From Oppiella nova (lineage: Eukaryota > Arthropoda > Arachnida > Sarcoptiformes > Oppiidae), in the NCBI GenBank assembly GCA_905397405.1, contig CAJPVJ010000275.1, positions 1 to 29,588 on the forward strand: a stretch of DNA of 29,588 nucleotides, in the 5' to 3' direction. The notes beneath the pieces are model-generated. The model saw only the letters and a list, made by a program, of their open reading frames with translations. It was not told the origin of the DNA and did no database searches. Made by a program: the position numbers and the translations under genes. Positions 1-12,342 of this stretch are shown piece by piece; within the stretch, counting starts at the first letter, position 1; the number at the start of each line of letters is the position of its first letter.

Positions 1-156
1 GTTCAATGCTATGTATGCGAGGAATGTATGGAAAGTGTGAAGAAATGCAACATTTTATGTCTCATTTGAATTCATTTCGGGTTTTATTTATATTTTAAAC
101 ACATTTTCATATTATTTGTTATATTTTACGTTAAATATCTATATTATACTAAAGTT
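1..156. other. 5' flank of NHE8
   Basis: This AT-rich sequence upstream of the NHE8 start probably holds 5' UTR and promoter. I see no clear TATA box or other motif and no coding signal. Confidence 0.3.
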
Positions 157-2988
157 ATGGCTATTATCTGCAAAAATCTAGTCTTTATTGTGATTATTTT
201 CGTTAACTATATTTGTTGTGAAGAGTTGTCCCCAAAGGGTGTCCAATGTCTTGATGACCAAAACGAGCAAATTTTAGACACATCCAGACATCGAAGACAT
301 TTGAATTCAGTCGCCGAAGACAAGCCTAAAGAGTCGTTGAGTGAACCCCATGTGTCGGCCAATGAATCCATGTCTAAGACAACGGTTTTGTGGCCAAACA
401 GGTATTGTCTTAGCGGTGATGATGAGTGTGAGATCCATTGGATTGACAGACCATTGATTGTCATGTTTATAGCACGGATACGACAAACACGAGCGCAGCA
501 GACAATGGGACACAAACCCCGTCGACCACCACATCCACTGCACCTCAAGACCCCATTCTTCCACAGAAAGGAGCCGCAGAGGAGGAGAAGCACTCATCGA
601 TGGCTATATTCTTTGTGCTGACAGTCATCGGTGAGTCCATCTCAAGCACCGGACCTTTCATTGTTGTCATATAATTGTATTTCTCTCTCATAATCACCAA
701 TAGCTTCGTGTATAGTATTAATACATTTCATAATCCAAACTAAATTCCAATACATCCCGGAATCGTTGGCCGTTGTATTTCTTGGGGCAACCATTGGTCT
801 GATTATGAAATTAATATCAAACCAACATTTGGGAGACTGGAAGGTATGAGTGATTAGTTGTTGCAACCATTCATTCAAATATACAGTCGTTTTATTGACT
901 ACAGAAAGAGGAGTCTCTGAACCCAACCATGTTTTTCCTGATCCTATTGCCGCCCATTATCTACGAGTCGGGCTATAACTTACATAAAGGAAACTTCTTC
1001 CAGAATATCGGCTCTATTCTGGTCTTTGCAATCGTTGGCACCTCCATCTCGGCCTTCATTATCGGTGGAGGGGTTTATGTGTTGGGTTTGGTTTGTATTC
1101 ATTTCTTCATTATTATTACCGGTATTACCATAATGTCAGCTATTATTACAACAATTTGTTTGTTTGTGTCCTAAGGCTGATGTCGCCTATAAAATGAATT
1201 TTACAGAAAGTTTTGCATTTGGAGCGCTTATTTCTGCAGGTAATTGACATTATTATGATTGAAACAAATTACTGGTAATCTATAAATATTTAAGAATTAA
1301 AATCTTATAAAATTGTGCCAACAGTTGATCCGGTGGCCACTCTCGCCATTTTCAATGCCTTAGACATCGATCCCATTCTAAATATGTTAGTCTTTGGTGA
1401 AAGTATTCTCAACGATGCGGTCGCTATAGTCCTGTCCACCACTGCACTCGAACTCTCACAGACTGTTTCATCCGTTTCCGGTGGAGTCGCTGTTATTAAC
1501 GGTATTTTCAATTTTATAAAACTGATAATGAGTTTATAATTTAGATACAAAACCTTGAATAATTTATATGGAAATAATGTATTGATAATACAGTAATATG
1601 ATTGATATAACACTTGTGACGGTCTGTTACCATCAAATTATAGGGTTTGTTAGGTTTGGAATTGTATTTTTTGGTTCAGCCGGAATCGGCGCCGCATTTG
1701 CATTGATCGCGGCTCTGGTATGTCTATGAAATTGAAAAACATAAGAACTGTTATTATATTTAAATGTTTGGCCGACCAATAGGTCTTTAAATACATTGAT
1801 TTGCGAAAACATCCTTCCCTTGAGTTTGGGATGATGTTAGTGTTCATATACGCGCCGTACGGCTTGGCTGAGGGCTTGCATTTGTCGGGAATTATGGCCA
1901 TTCTGTTCAATGGGGTGGTTATGTCTCATTACGCACATTTCAATCTGTCCCCGGTCACTCAGATCACAATGCAACAGACACTCAGAACACTCGCATTCAT
2001 AGCCGGTTAGTAACCAACTGCTCAGACATGTACCGTATTGTTCACTCATTAATGTGTGTTTGTATGGATGGACAGAGACCTGTGTGTTTGCATACCTGGG
2101 TTTAGCCATCTTTAGCTTCAAAATGAACTTCAAAATCGAATTAATCATATGGACTATCATATTATGTCTGGCGGGTCGGGCGCTAAACATATACCCGCTT
2201 TCATATGCAGTCAATTACTTCCGAGTACACAAAATCTCGAAAAAGATGATGTTTGTCATGTGGTTCAGGTACAATTTTTTCAATGGTTTAATATTTATGA
2301 AATTGTTTTATTAATGGTCATTAAATCTTTAAAATTAGTGGTCTGAGAGGGGCTATTGCTTATGCATTAGCACTGCATTTAGAGTTTGATACCGAGAAAC
2401 GAGAAGTGGTCGTCACAACCACATTGATTATCGTATTATTTACTATAATAGTAATGGGAATGACATCAATGCCGGTCATGAAGGTATACACCACTTCCCT
2501 TCCCTTCACTGTATTTTCATGTCATTAAAGGAGTGGTTATTTGTTTTGTTAAGTATATGAAAGCCGACAAAAAAGTGAGAGGAAGGAGAAGAAGCGGTTC
2601 CAACCGGAGAACGAGAGGGTCATTGAGTTTAAGCAAAACCAAAGAAATGGTATTTTTAACAAATTGTTTGTCTATCGAACGGTGTATAAGAGTTTGAAAT
2701 GATATGATTTAGGGTCAGGCCATAGAAGCCGAACACTTGTCTGAATTAACTGAAGAGGAATATGAAGTGAATTTCTTGAATAAGTCGAATGTCACCGGTT
2801 TTGTTAGGTTTGATGCCAAATATATGATGCCTTTCTTTACGCGAAGATTCACTGAACAAGAAGTGAAGGACTGTAAGTCGCAAATGACTGATCTGACCAA
2901 TAGGTGGTATCAAACGGTTAGGCGTCCTTCAGATACTGAAGAGTCTGAAGAATTCAATATCGAGAGTCCGGAACTGTTTAAAACATAA
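157..2988 (+). CDS. SLC9A8: Na+/H+ exchanger, NHE8 type (12 coding exons)
   Basis: Exchanges luminal protons for Na+ or K+ across Golgi, endosomal or apical membranes. Exons fit at 157-401, 473-630, 704-843, 905-1090, 1176-1239, 1325-1501, 1644-1717, 1783-2005, 2076-2268, 2339-2483, 2554-2649 and 2713-2988. All junctions are GT..AG and keep phase, giving 1977 nt (658 aa; human NHE8 is about 580). The ATG at 157 starts a hydrophobic signal-like segment (residues 1-21), followed by a Ser/Thr-rich luminal stretch that makes the protein longer than usual. Diagnostic NHE8 strings are [45 protein letters not shown] (the ion-site region), [39 protein letters not shown] and the tail motif [14 protein letters not shown]. 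The longest intron is 142 bases. The gene looks intact, and I am confident of both family and subtype. Confidence 0.95.
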
Positions 2989-3037
2989 GATGTCATACTT
3001 TTGGTCGTTTCGTACAAACAAACAAACATTAGATTAA

Positions 3038-3043
3038 TTTATT
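3038..3043 (-). terminator. AATAAA on the minus strand
   Basis: A minus-strand AATAAA lies 124 bases beyond the possible SLC22 tail stop at 3167. If used, the transcript would overlap the NHE8 3' UTR on the other strand. Confidence 0.3.
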
Positions 3044-3116
3044 GAAGTATTTTAAAAGCATAAAATGCCTTAATTTGAATACAGTATAAATACTTAATTG
3101 TTTAACATTTGAATTA

Positions 3117-3122
3117 AATAAA
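3117..3122 (+). terminator. AATAAA poly(A) signal of NHE8
   Basis: A canonical AATAAA lies 129 bases after the NHE8 stop codon, in AT-rich sequence that fits a short 3' UTR. Confidence 0.6.
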
Positions 3123-3166
3123 TTAAAAATGATTGGATTTGATAATATGTGTGTTTGAACTATAAT

Positions 3167-3441
3167 TCAAAGTACAGTCACTCTAATGGTGCAGATCTCG
3201 TTTGGCGAGTCGTTTAATTCAGTGATCCTATCGTTGGCTTCTAATTCGTAATCCTTTTGTCGCATAAGTTCTTGTTTTCGTAATAAACTAAACATAAGTC
3301 ATAGTAAGCATTATTCAATGAATATTCATCACAGTTTAGAGATCATGGGATTGTGCCTTGATAACCTCATAACCTCACCTGATCATGGGTGACTGTTGTT
3401 GTGGTCCATTATTCTTAAGGATACCGTTTTTAAGTGTTTTC
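3167..3441 (-). CDS. possible alternative 3' tail exons of the SLC22 gene
   Basis: Two stretches look like spliced coding sequence: 3441-3379 (acceptor TATATAG, donor AG|GTGAGG) and 3287-3167 (acceptor TGTTTAG, stop TGA). They join in phase to read KTLKNGILKNNGPQQQSP..., then a hydrophilic LLRKQELMRQKDYELE stretch, ending RVTVL. A weak donor in SLC22 exon 9 (CA|GTGG, exon end 4137) would join in phase and give a 600-residue protein instead of 551. I do not recognise the peptide as a known domain. It could also be the end of another minus-strand transcript. The link to SLC22 is inference from position, strand and phase. Confidence 0.4.
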
Positions 3442-4099
3442 CTATATAGTCGTACAGAAGTAATAGAAAAGATATGGAATATAATATAATTAAGTGAAAT
3501 TCCCAATTCTGTATGTTATTTCAAGTTATAAGTTATTAATGATATCAAATATTATTGAAAATACTGTATAAGCATGAATTAAGCATCGTTTAAAAGGATT
3601 AAACATTATAATTGTGCAATTTGTTATTTTGGTTTATTTTATTACAAAGAATATTCTTGCTTTATTGCATGAAAACTTATATTATTTCGAGTATGTCATT
3701 AATAATAATAAAAATCTGACTTGATTAAAATTCATAAATAAAAATGACAACTCTTAAATGACCAGTATTATTAACAATATTAATTTAACATTGTACATTT
3801 GGCTGTTTGTGCAACTAAGACTAATATAAAGGTTAAAATAATTTCCATTTAAATAAAAATAAATTGATAATTTTCCTTTGTGGAAATGGATGTATGCCTA
3901 TAAATACAATAACTGTATGTTGAGAATCTGTGATAAGGTAATAAATAGATTAAGGTGACAGTGCTTGAAAATAAAAGACCACAATTATAATGCACATGAC
4001 ATGAGATATAATGGTATCAGTTATTGCATTGTCTGACTGACTGACCCTTCGCTCAATTATTATTAAAATAATGGCACAGAAATAGAAAAGTAAATACAA
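3442..4099. other. AT-rich non-coding stretch (SLC22 3' UTR or last intron)
   Basis: It is highly AT-rich with no open frame of note. It is 3' UTR if the stop at 4100 is used, or intron if the tail exons at 3441-3167 are used. I looked here on both strands for a missing LPET-type SLC22 C-terminal motif, in normal and in complemented reading, and found none. Confidence 0.4.
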
Positions 4100-7000
4100 T
4101 TACTTGTGGTTTGGATATTGGGAGACATCACTCCACTGGCAATGATTGGCGAGAGTTGTATTGTTTTGGTGCCAAGAATTGGATACTTTGTGGTGATTAG
4201 TGTCCGGAAGAGTGAACCCGAGTAAAGCACTTATCAGTAGTAAAGTCCCAAAGATAGACAAACATAACGATAGAGTGATTCCATTCATTACAATCACCTC
4301 TTTTTTCTTGCTCTGAAATATTGGCATCAATTCAGAAATATATTACAATTAAAGGTAATCACAGATTGTATTGATTTTGATTTTACAATACTAAACCGAA
4401 TCAAATGCTATTATTTTAATTATAGTTAATTAAATTTAATTAATTAATTAAATTTGTCTTATTTTATGTAAATTACCTAATTTCTCTTCAATACAATATT
4501 CTTGATTAGAATACGCAAGGTACTTTATTATACAATAATAATTTTAAACAGTACTTGTGAAAAGAATTTGGTTATTAATTTAAATATTTTTGGTATTGTT
4601 TACTGTATTAGATTATTGAGAATAATGTATTGATGATTGATATTTGTGAGAAATTAACTTTAAATAACTGTGCTTTTGATGCAGAATTATATAACGTTAA
4701 AATGAATTCTAATCATTGAATTCAGATTCTGTTGAATCGCTTGAATTCTAAAAGTGCTGATCACTTATAATTAGACAAGTGTTGTGTTTAATGAATATTT
4801 GGCAGATCATTGAGTCTGTTTGAGTGTAAAACAAATGGACTGCAAATCAATAAATAGCAGCAAATGATTCAATTGCATGGATACTAATGTTGTGTTCAAT
4901 TTGTTTAAACTGGAAAGGGATTAGACTTACATAGAAAATAATGAGCGGCACAGAAATGAGCGCCAATTGAGACACTGTTTCACATAAAGTGATGACTGAG
5001 TAGTAGTAAGAAATGGGAAGTAATTCGTGGCTCCAAATGAAGAGCGAGTTCTGAGAGGAGGACTGAAACACTTTTGCCGACGCGAAGTATATTATGCATA
5101 GATTTATGTCTTTATTTTTGACGAAAGCGCTCATAAGACTGAAAAATGCCGACAATATATCACCAAAACTTATCGTATATTTACGACCGAAACGTTTTAA
5201 AGTAATTCTTGCGATCAAAAGACCCAAATAGTTAGCAATGATTACCACTATGAATGGGAAATATATGTCACCATTTCCTCGATTCTCTGCAAATTTATTA
5301 GAATTTTCAAAATTAAATCCAAAAAAGTTTTAAATTAAAAATCAATAATATTTTGTGGTCATTGATTTATAATACAATTATTGATTAGTTATCAATCTTA
5401 GCCAGATTGTTATCCAAATGCTATAACTTATGAGCAAGAACTTTAAGTTTACTATTAGTATGCTTTTTAAAATTTTTCTGTAAAAACTATGATACTGTAT
5501 ATCTATATATTGACTGAAAGTCTATATATTGTATAATTTATTAAGAAATTGTTACCTGAAAACTCGATAATATAATAAGTGAATCCAATGTCAGTGATAG
5601 AGTGAGTGATATATAGTAAGCAAATGCCGAGAACTTTGAATCGAAAGTCAGGCAAAAAGAGAGACCCAAAGAGTGAATGGGTTTGAGTTGTATTGAGTTC
5701 GGACTGAAGGGCGCACTCGACTCGGATTCTTCTCTTACGAGTTTGTAATCGAAAGAAATGGAAACGAAATGATACTTAAAAAGAGACAAATTATGTTGAG
5801 TTCAGTTCATTAAACCCTTACCCGCAAAGTAATACTGAAATCAGGGGAAAGTATTGTGACATTAGTTGCAGCGATATCTCTGACCAGTTTATCGACTTCA
5901 TCGATGCGTTCATTCATTATAAGCCATTTGGGAGACTCTGGGAATAGCCTTCAAATTATTGTTAATTAAAATCGTTTGATTTTCTTAAACTAATCTTATT
6001 TTGTATTAATATCACACTTACCAGTAATACAACAGAAATACCTTTAAAATAGATTTGAAAAAATTGTGAAAATAGATATAATTAATTCCATAAAATACCA
6101 TAAATAATGATAAAATAAATGTTGAAAAATACCGTGAATGGGACGCTTATGGCAACAGTTAAGTGATTGAAGTCTCGGATCAAATACGAGACCAGAACCA
6201 GAAGCAAAGCACCGATATTTCGCCACATCTCAGACAGTAATAAAACTTTTGCGCCCTTTTGTTGTGATGTCAACTCAAGAGCTGTTAAGGAGTAATAGAT
6301 TGGGTTTTGTTTGATTACTTTTATTATATGATTATTCTTTGGATAAAAATTATTTGCTAGTTATAGTTAGACTCGGCGCAAACGATCCGATAAATGATTA
6401 ATTGGTTAATTTGTTAGACACTCACAAAGAGTTTTGGGAATTGAGGCGATGTTTGGGATACAGAATCCGACACCAAATCGTAAAATGCAGAACAGATCGA
6501 AGCGAGTGCTGAATGCAATCGAGACTCCGAAAAGGCACTGAAGGCTTAACATCACAAAGTATGTACTTTTCATTCCGATTCTGTATGCAAATCAATGCAA
6601 TATGTCTTTAAGTGCCGCAAATTGTTTTGGTTTTTATTGTTCAAGAATTGTAACTTACTTTTTTGATAATAAGTTTCCAAAAATTAAACCAAAAAAACTT
6701 CCCGAAAAGAAGCCAATTATAGGTATTATTTGATTGAAAGCTCGATCGCAGACCAGATCCCACTTTAAATGATACAAAATATTAGTTTTACTAAAGTATA
6801 TATTACACAAAACCTATAAACGTAAACCTTTAAGTGTTACAATATCATAATAATAAAAATGTTATATAAAATTTTAATTTAATTCAGTGATAAAATTTTA
6901 TCAAATACTATGCAAAATATCTAAATAATCAATTGTAGAAATTTTAAAACTTGATTAGTATTGAATATATTGTCAAATGTGATTTAGTGTGGATTCAAAT

Positions 7001-8531
7001 ATATATTATATACAATATATTTTGATAAAAGTCTTAAAATTGAAACAAAGATTTCAGTCACAAATGACATGAACTCAAAGTGAAGCCTTCTTTGGACGGA
7101 ATGCATAAAAACTGAAGACAAAGACAAAACAGTAGAGAAATAAAACAATAACTGAAAGGAAAAGAAAAGACATTTGACTAAAAGAATGCAATTTTTCATT
7201 TGCTTTAATAATAATCAATAAGAGAGTTAACTCGACATTAGATTTGGCTTTTGATAGATTGTCTCATAAAAACAAAATATTGTTACGATTTATTCCTATA
7301 ATTCATAGTTTCACATAAAAATGAATAAGATTAAGAAGTCACAATGAATAATATACAAAATAAAATGGGAATTATATATTATTTTCTACAACACTAATTT
7401 GACCAAAATATCTAGTTTTCATAAAAATGTTATAATTAAAAATCCCATGAAATATAAAAAACAATCATTATGAAATGGTAGCTACAACTAAACACTATCT
7501 TTATTTTCTTATTTAATTAGTAATAATTTTGCAATCAAGTAAGTATTAATTAATATCAATTTAGATGTTTGTTTATTGATAGTCTTTTATTTTATTTCTA
7601 GCACTTTATCATTAATAAATTAAATAATAATTAAAAGATAATAGCTAATGATATCACATTTTATTTAATATTTTATAATTAATTTTATAGAAATGTCTAA
7701 ATGTGGAGAATAAAAAATTTACATTTTAAATTCATAATTATTTTTATCTTACTTAATTTTAATAACTCAAGTTATTTTATTATATTAATTAAGATAGTAT
7801 TACATAATTATGGATAAAATTTACAAATAATAATTGAATTTAAATGAATTCTGGGCACTTGAGCCACGAATAAATAAATTGTAAATTATCTCTAATGTAA
7901 GTCAGATACTCTTGAATGCAGTCTTTCACAAACACTATTCATCACAGACTCTAATACTTTTAGTGTCGTTATATTTCTAACAAATTTCTAGAATAAATCT
8001 ATTTCTAATTTAATGTATTTTATATCGTAAAGACATTATTTCATATCAAAATAATTGAAAGAAAAATGTTACAACTACTGAATGTTAAGAATAAATATGC
8101 AAGTGAAAAGTTTACTATCAAATAGATTGATAAATTTAATATTCTTTAATGTTTTAAAAATATTTAATGAATTATCAGATTTACGAAATAAACTTATCAG
8201 AATAAGTTAGTTTAAAAGTTTTAAAAATAAAAAACTATTTCAAGCAGACTTTACACAATATTCTGTAGTGACTTAAACAGTAAAATGAGTTTTTATTAGT
8301 GCATAAAAACAATGAAAGCAAAAGTGTTGTCACGACTAAAGTGTGCGAAATGCACTGAAATATGATTGACTCGATTTGTTGAATAGTCGTGAAAAATGAC
8401 GACTTTATGGCTGATATGGTTGAGTAGTTTTTTCAAATCTTGTTTCAATGGATACTCTCATGGTGATGAGCTCATGGATGGTAGGACTCCCCCACTCCGT
8501 GCACTCATTCACTCGAGTGCCTAACTGTCAC

Positions 8532-8580
<49 letters not shown>

Positions 8581-10750
8581 CCAAGAATCGCATTAACTTT
8601 TCAACATTCAGTTACTTAAAGACATATTTTAAATGTTTAGTTATATTATATGTGAGGAATAATTTTTTTATCGCATTAAACATTTGTCATTGGATTAGAT
8701 ATTCTGCTCCAATAAATCACATTCAATAGCTGTGACTGCGATATGATTTCTATGATCTCTTCATTATTTAATTCAATGAACTCTCAGTTCAGATGAAATA
8801 CACTTCACTCCGATTTCTGTCACTTTTGTGTCAAAAAGCTTTTTACTTACACTTTAGTAGTATTTGGTTTTGCTTTTACTTCTTGTTTTGATTTCTAACT
8901 CGAGTTAAATAACTAAAACATTAAAAACCAAAATTCTGTGACAAATCAGCCATACATTGCTTTTAAATGAAAATAATACATCAAAAAATGTCAATATTTG
9001 TCCCCAACTTCACTATTATTTGATTAAAGAAAATGTAGAATTAATTCAATATTAATGCCTTAAGACTTAAGTGTATTGTATACTAGTATGACTAAAAACA
9101 AACATAAATTCATGGTAGTTTTGAAAACTAAAATTTGCTTTTATAGAATATTCAGTAGCTATTTCTACACTATTTGTATCCAGTGGAAATTATATTACAA
9201 TTACTTTGATGTGAAACAAAGTAATTAGGATTCAGATGAGACAACCAATCAATAGATCCAAAACTTTTGAAGCCATAAATCAGTTTATATTCGACGGGTT
9301 TTGAAGTAAAAGTAAATTCGTTTTTCATTTGTTATGTGAAAGTAGTTTTGAAAAGAATTAGATCAATAAAGTGCTGCACAGGGAGAGCACTGGGATGGGA
9401 GGGTAAACATCTTAAATGATATAGGGTTTTGAAGTAAAAGTAAATTCGTTTTTCATTTGTTATGTGAAAGTAGTTTTGAAAAGAATTAGATCAATAAAGT
9501 GCTGCACAGGGAGAGCACTGGGATGGGAGGGTAAACATCTTAATACTATATTTACAAATCACGTAACGTTCAGTATGTACGCAATTTACAAAACTTATGT
9601 CAATATAAATACCGTATTAAAGGAGTTTACCATAAAGAGAACTTTAATTTACTTTCGTATTTTCTTTGAATAAATTTGATTATTTTCATCAAAAATAAAA
9701 CTAATTTTGTTTTTTAAATATTTGCAATTATTTACATTTATTTAAATCAAAATAAAATAAAATGCAAAAAAGATTTGTTTCAATTGACCAGAAATTTTGT
9801 GTAGTATATGATGTAAAATTAGGTTCAATCTTTACTTGCTGACTTTTAATAAATATTTGAAAATATATTTAATTTTTAAAATATTTCATACTAATTTTAA
9901 ATAACTTTATAAAACAATTGTAAGTTTAAATTATTATTTCTGTATTAATGTTAAGAATTTTTACAAAATTTTGAATTAAATAATTTATCATTTCATTTTA
10001 CTATTAAACCCCCATATTATTGAATCAACTTACATTTATACATTTTTAGTTTACAATTAAATTAACTGACAAGAAATTGGATTATTATATTATAATTAAA
10101 TATTTAGAGTGAATTAACTTATTAATACAGTATAAAATAAATGAACCTCAAATAGTACTAGCATTGCAAGTAAGTGTCATTTAAGGGCAATTTTGTTACA
10201 ATCAATTATTACAGAAAATTAGTTTCAGTTTGTTTTAAAAAATAGTGGTAAATAGTGGTAAAAAATATGATTAGTGGTATCAATACTCTGTTAAAATGCT
10301 AAAAACAGCTGACCATATTATATAATTTTCATTTCTATACTTATGGAACCACTATTACCTTAGCAGTAGGGGTTCACGCCAGGACAACATCTGGGTGGGG
10401 ACCCTCGTGTTGCTTATGGGCCACGTCTGGTTAGGAATCCAACCGATTTGAATGCTATGTTCTACGAGAGTCTGGTAAGAGATGTTATAAACATAGCACT
10501 GTTCGTATTGTAAACTGTGCAGGATATTATCCTTTTTAGGCACAAATAGATGTCGATTGAAATGGTCGGTCACATTAAATGGATCCAATAATGACACTCG
10601 ACACCAATGATCGGGAGTTATGGACATAAATAGGTGACAGTAGAGTTGACACAAATATGGCAATTGTGCGGGAAATAAGACAAACCATAGCATCAACTTC
10701 TGATATTTGCCATAATCACCAATTTCTGTGAATAATTCATTGAAATCCAT
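4100..10750 (-). CDS. SLC22-family organic ion transporter (9 coding exons)
   Basis: A major-facilitator transporter of the organic cation/anion (SLC22) family, at the plasma membrane. Coding exons in order on the minus strand: 10750-10425, 6790-6659, 6580-6426, 6281-6133, 6041-6022 (20 bases), 5948-5822, 5733-5556, 5286-4931 and 4312-4100. All phases agree, giving 551 aa, normal for SLC22. The start is the ATG at 10750 (MDFNELFTEIGDYGKYQK, the usual SLC22 opening); a TTG two codons upstream is not needed. Other marks are TPDHWC in the large extracellular loop, WDLVCDR, the LFPESPKWL loop after TM6, KRFGRK and the terminal LPDT. The loop has N-glycosylation sites (NVT, NIS, NQT). Substrate cannot be told from sequence. 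The exon 7 acceptor (5734) is the least certain junction, and the 3' end may be alternative (see the entry at 3167-3441). Confidence 0.88.
4313..4930 (-). other. intron 8 of the SLC22 gene
   Basis: A 618-base AT-rich intron between a GTAAGT donor (4930) and a TTTCAG acceptor (4313). I see nothing else in it. Confidence 0.6.
6022..6041 (-). other. 20-base microexon in the SLC22 gene
   Basis: The 20 bases between a CTATTTTAAAG acceptor and a GTAAGTG donor encode VFLLYY plus the first two bases of a Trp codon. They join VPFT of the exon before to WLFPESPKWL of the exon after without breaking the frame. That conserved SLC22 stretch cannot be made without them, because reading through exon 4 reaches a stop. 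Confidence 0.82.
8536..8578. repeat. (AG)n microsatellite
   Basis: An uninterrupted 43-base AG/GA dinucleotide run in the SLC22 first intron. It is probably length-variable. Confidence 0.97.
9296..9543. repeat. two-copy direct repeat, period 128, copies identical
   Basis: Bases 9296-9415 and 9424-9543 are identical over 120 positions by eye, separated by 8 bases. Each copy contains an AGTGCT...AGCACT inverted repeat (9370-9375 with 9386-9391) and a G-rich GGGATGGGAGGG run. No coding sense is seen. Identity without any drift means a very recent duplication or an assembly artefact. Confidence 0.95.
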
Positions 10751-12240
10751 TTCCAAATATTAAAACATATGAAATGTTTACACAAAAACTATTAATAAAT
10801 AATTGGTTTTAAATATCAGATAATTCTTTTAACAATTGATTTAATTTTATGGAAAAGTTTGTAGTTTTCAACACAATTGCAATACAAGTATAAAGAATTC
10901 ATTGAATTAAAAACTTTGCGTTTGAGAGATGATAGCAGTGACAGAGGAAAGGGAGGAATGGGACAAAAGCTAAGATTGAATTGAATCTCAAATAAAACAT
11001 GAGTAGAGAGAGGGAGAGATGGGGACAACCGCTCAATCGGCTCATGAGAGTGAAAATGATGAGTGAAAAGAGTCTTACGAGTCGTGCTATATATCTGAGA
11101 CACAGCTTTCGATTCACTTTACAGCAGAATATAAGCCATTGTTGTAGTGAACAGACATTTAATGCAATGCAATGGATATGCAGTACTTCTAACTCTTTTG
11201 TCAAACTCTCGATTCCCGGTCCTCTGCTCTGAACCAAAATCACTACTGTTTGACATTCTTTACACATAAGGACTTGATGTCCAAAACAATATCTCAACGT
11301 TTGAGAGATGAGACAAAAAGGAAACAATTGTTCACCAGTTCTATAGATATAAAGCATTTTAATGGCTCATTGAAAGTGTCGTCAATGATTGATATATTCA
11401 ATTCATGACTTTTATTTGTCCTCATAATCATTGCTATAATCTATAGCACTCTTATATAACATGAAACAAACGACATTTCACTGCAATTCTAATCTATAAT
11501 TCATTTTTAGGTCTTATAATAATATCACTAAAACGCTATAGATTTATTGAAACTAAAGTAATATAACACTAAAAGTTTACTTTTAAAAATTAATAGTTCT
11601 TAAAATATTATATACTTATTGTTAGAATACTACAACACTACGATAATCAAGTTTTACTATATAGGAATATGAAAACTAGCGTGGATATTTTTAAATTCAA
11701 AAAATTTCAATTATTTTATGTTAATCTAAGTAATTTATTTATTTACTCCTAAATTATAAGTATAAGGATTACAGTACACTAATACTGTAATACTTAATTG
11801 CTATTCACAATTAAATTCATTATGGCAAAAGATTAAATAATATCCTATAATGTAATCGATAATAAAATCCTATAAAGTCTAGAATCTAGATGTAAAACCA
11901 GAATTGCTAATATTCTGCCAAACAATTTGTGTCAAAATCATTAAAAATTCATTGATCTAGTACATTTTTTAATCCATTGAAAAACTTGCTCAAAAATGAG
12001 TGAATAAATTGATTGATTGCCTTAAATTGAAATCATTTATAAATAATAATTAATATTTGAAATCAAATAAAATAAATGATTTGTAATAAAAGTGACTCAA
12101 AGAGTGAATCTGTGGTGACATCTGTGGTGAAGACATGGCATAGCATTGAGTGTGCCTTCAGTTGATTGTTGTGTTGAAAAGCGAGTGAAATATCTGTGAA
12201 ATAGTGTCCGAAGTATTGCGAGTTCTCAACCAGGTGTCAT
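10751..12240. other. intergenic region, divergent SLC22 and COPS9 promoters
   Basis: About 1.5 kb between the divergent SLC22 (-) and COPS9 (+) starts. The part at 10910-11360 is less AT-rich and carries long chance open frames without family resemblance; it is probably SLC22 5' UTR or promoter. The COPS9-proximal part (about 12100-12240) looks like 5' UTR. The printed sequence just before 12241 may belong to the complemented block described there. Confidence 0.45.
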
Positions 12241-12342
12241 TACTTCGGCTGCTATCACCGCCTGCTCTACAAGGGCCTTCCCCACGTGGGTAAGTACCTG
12301 TACCTACTGCACCCGTCACCAAGGCGTGACTGGTAGCTGAAC
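12241..12342. other. in-place complemented block in COPS9
   Basis: The printed bases are the complement, in the same order, of the expected coding strand. The right edge is within a few bases of 12342 from the switch to CENEKLVH. The left edge is at or before 12241 and cannot be fixed because it lies in non-coding sequence. Confidence 0.88.

Larger units (their letters stand above)
6791..10424 (-). other. large first intron of the SLC22 gene
   Basis: A 3.6 kb intron with donor GTGGCC at 10424 and acceptor TTTAG ending at 6791, unusual where most introns are under 120 bases. It is very AT-rich and has no convincing exon. It holds a GA microsatellite (8536-8578) and a direct repeat of period 128 (9296-9543), both listed separately. 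Confidence 0.65.

Noticed and set aside
3442-4136. Hidden complemented SLC22 exon carrying an LPET-like C-terminal motif
   Set aside because: I read both strands and the in-place complement and found no such motif; the gene is already of normal length with the stop at 4100.
10899-11357. Minus-strand open frame of 152 codons upstream of SLC22
   Set aside because: It has no recognisable domain, irregular composition and no splice link to SLC22; most likely chance in the promoter or 5' UTR region.
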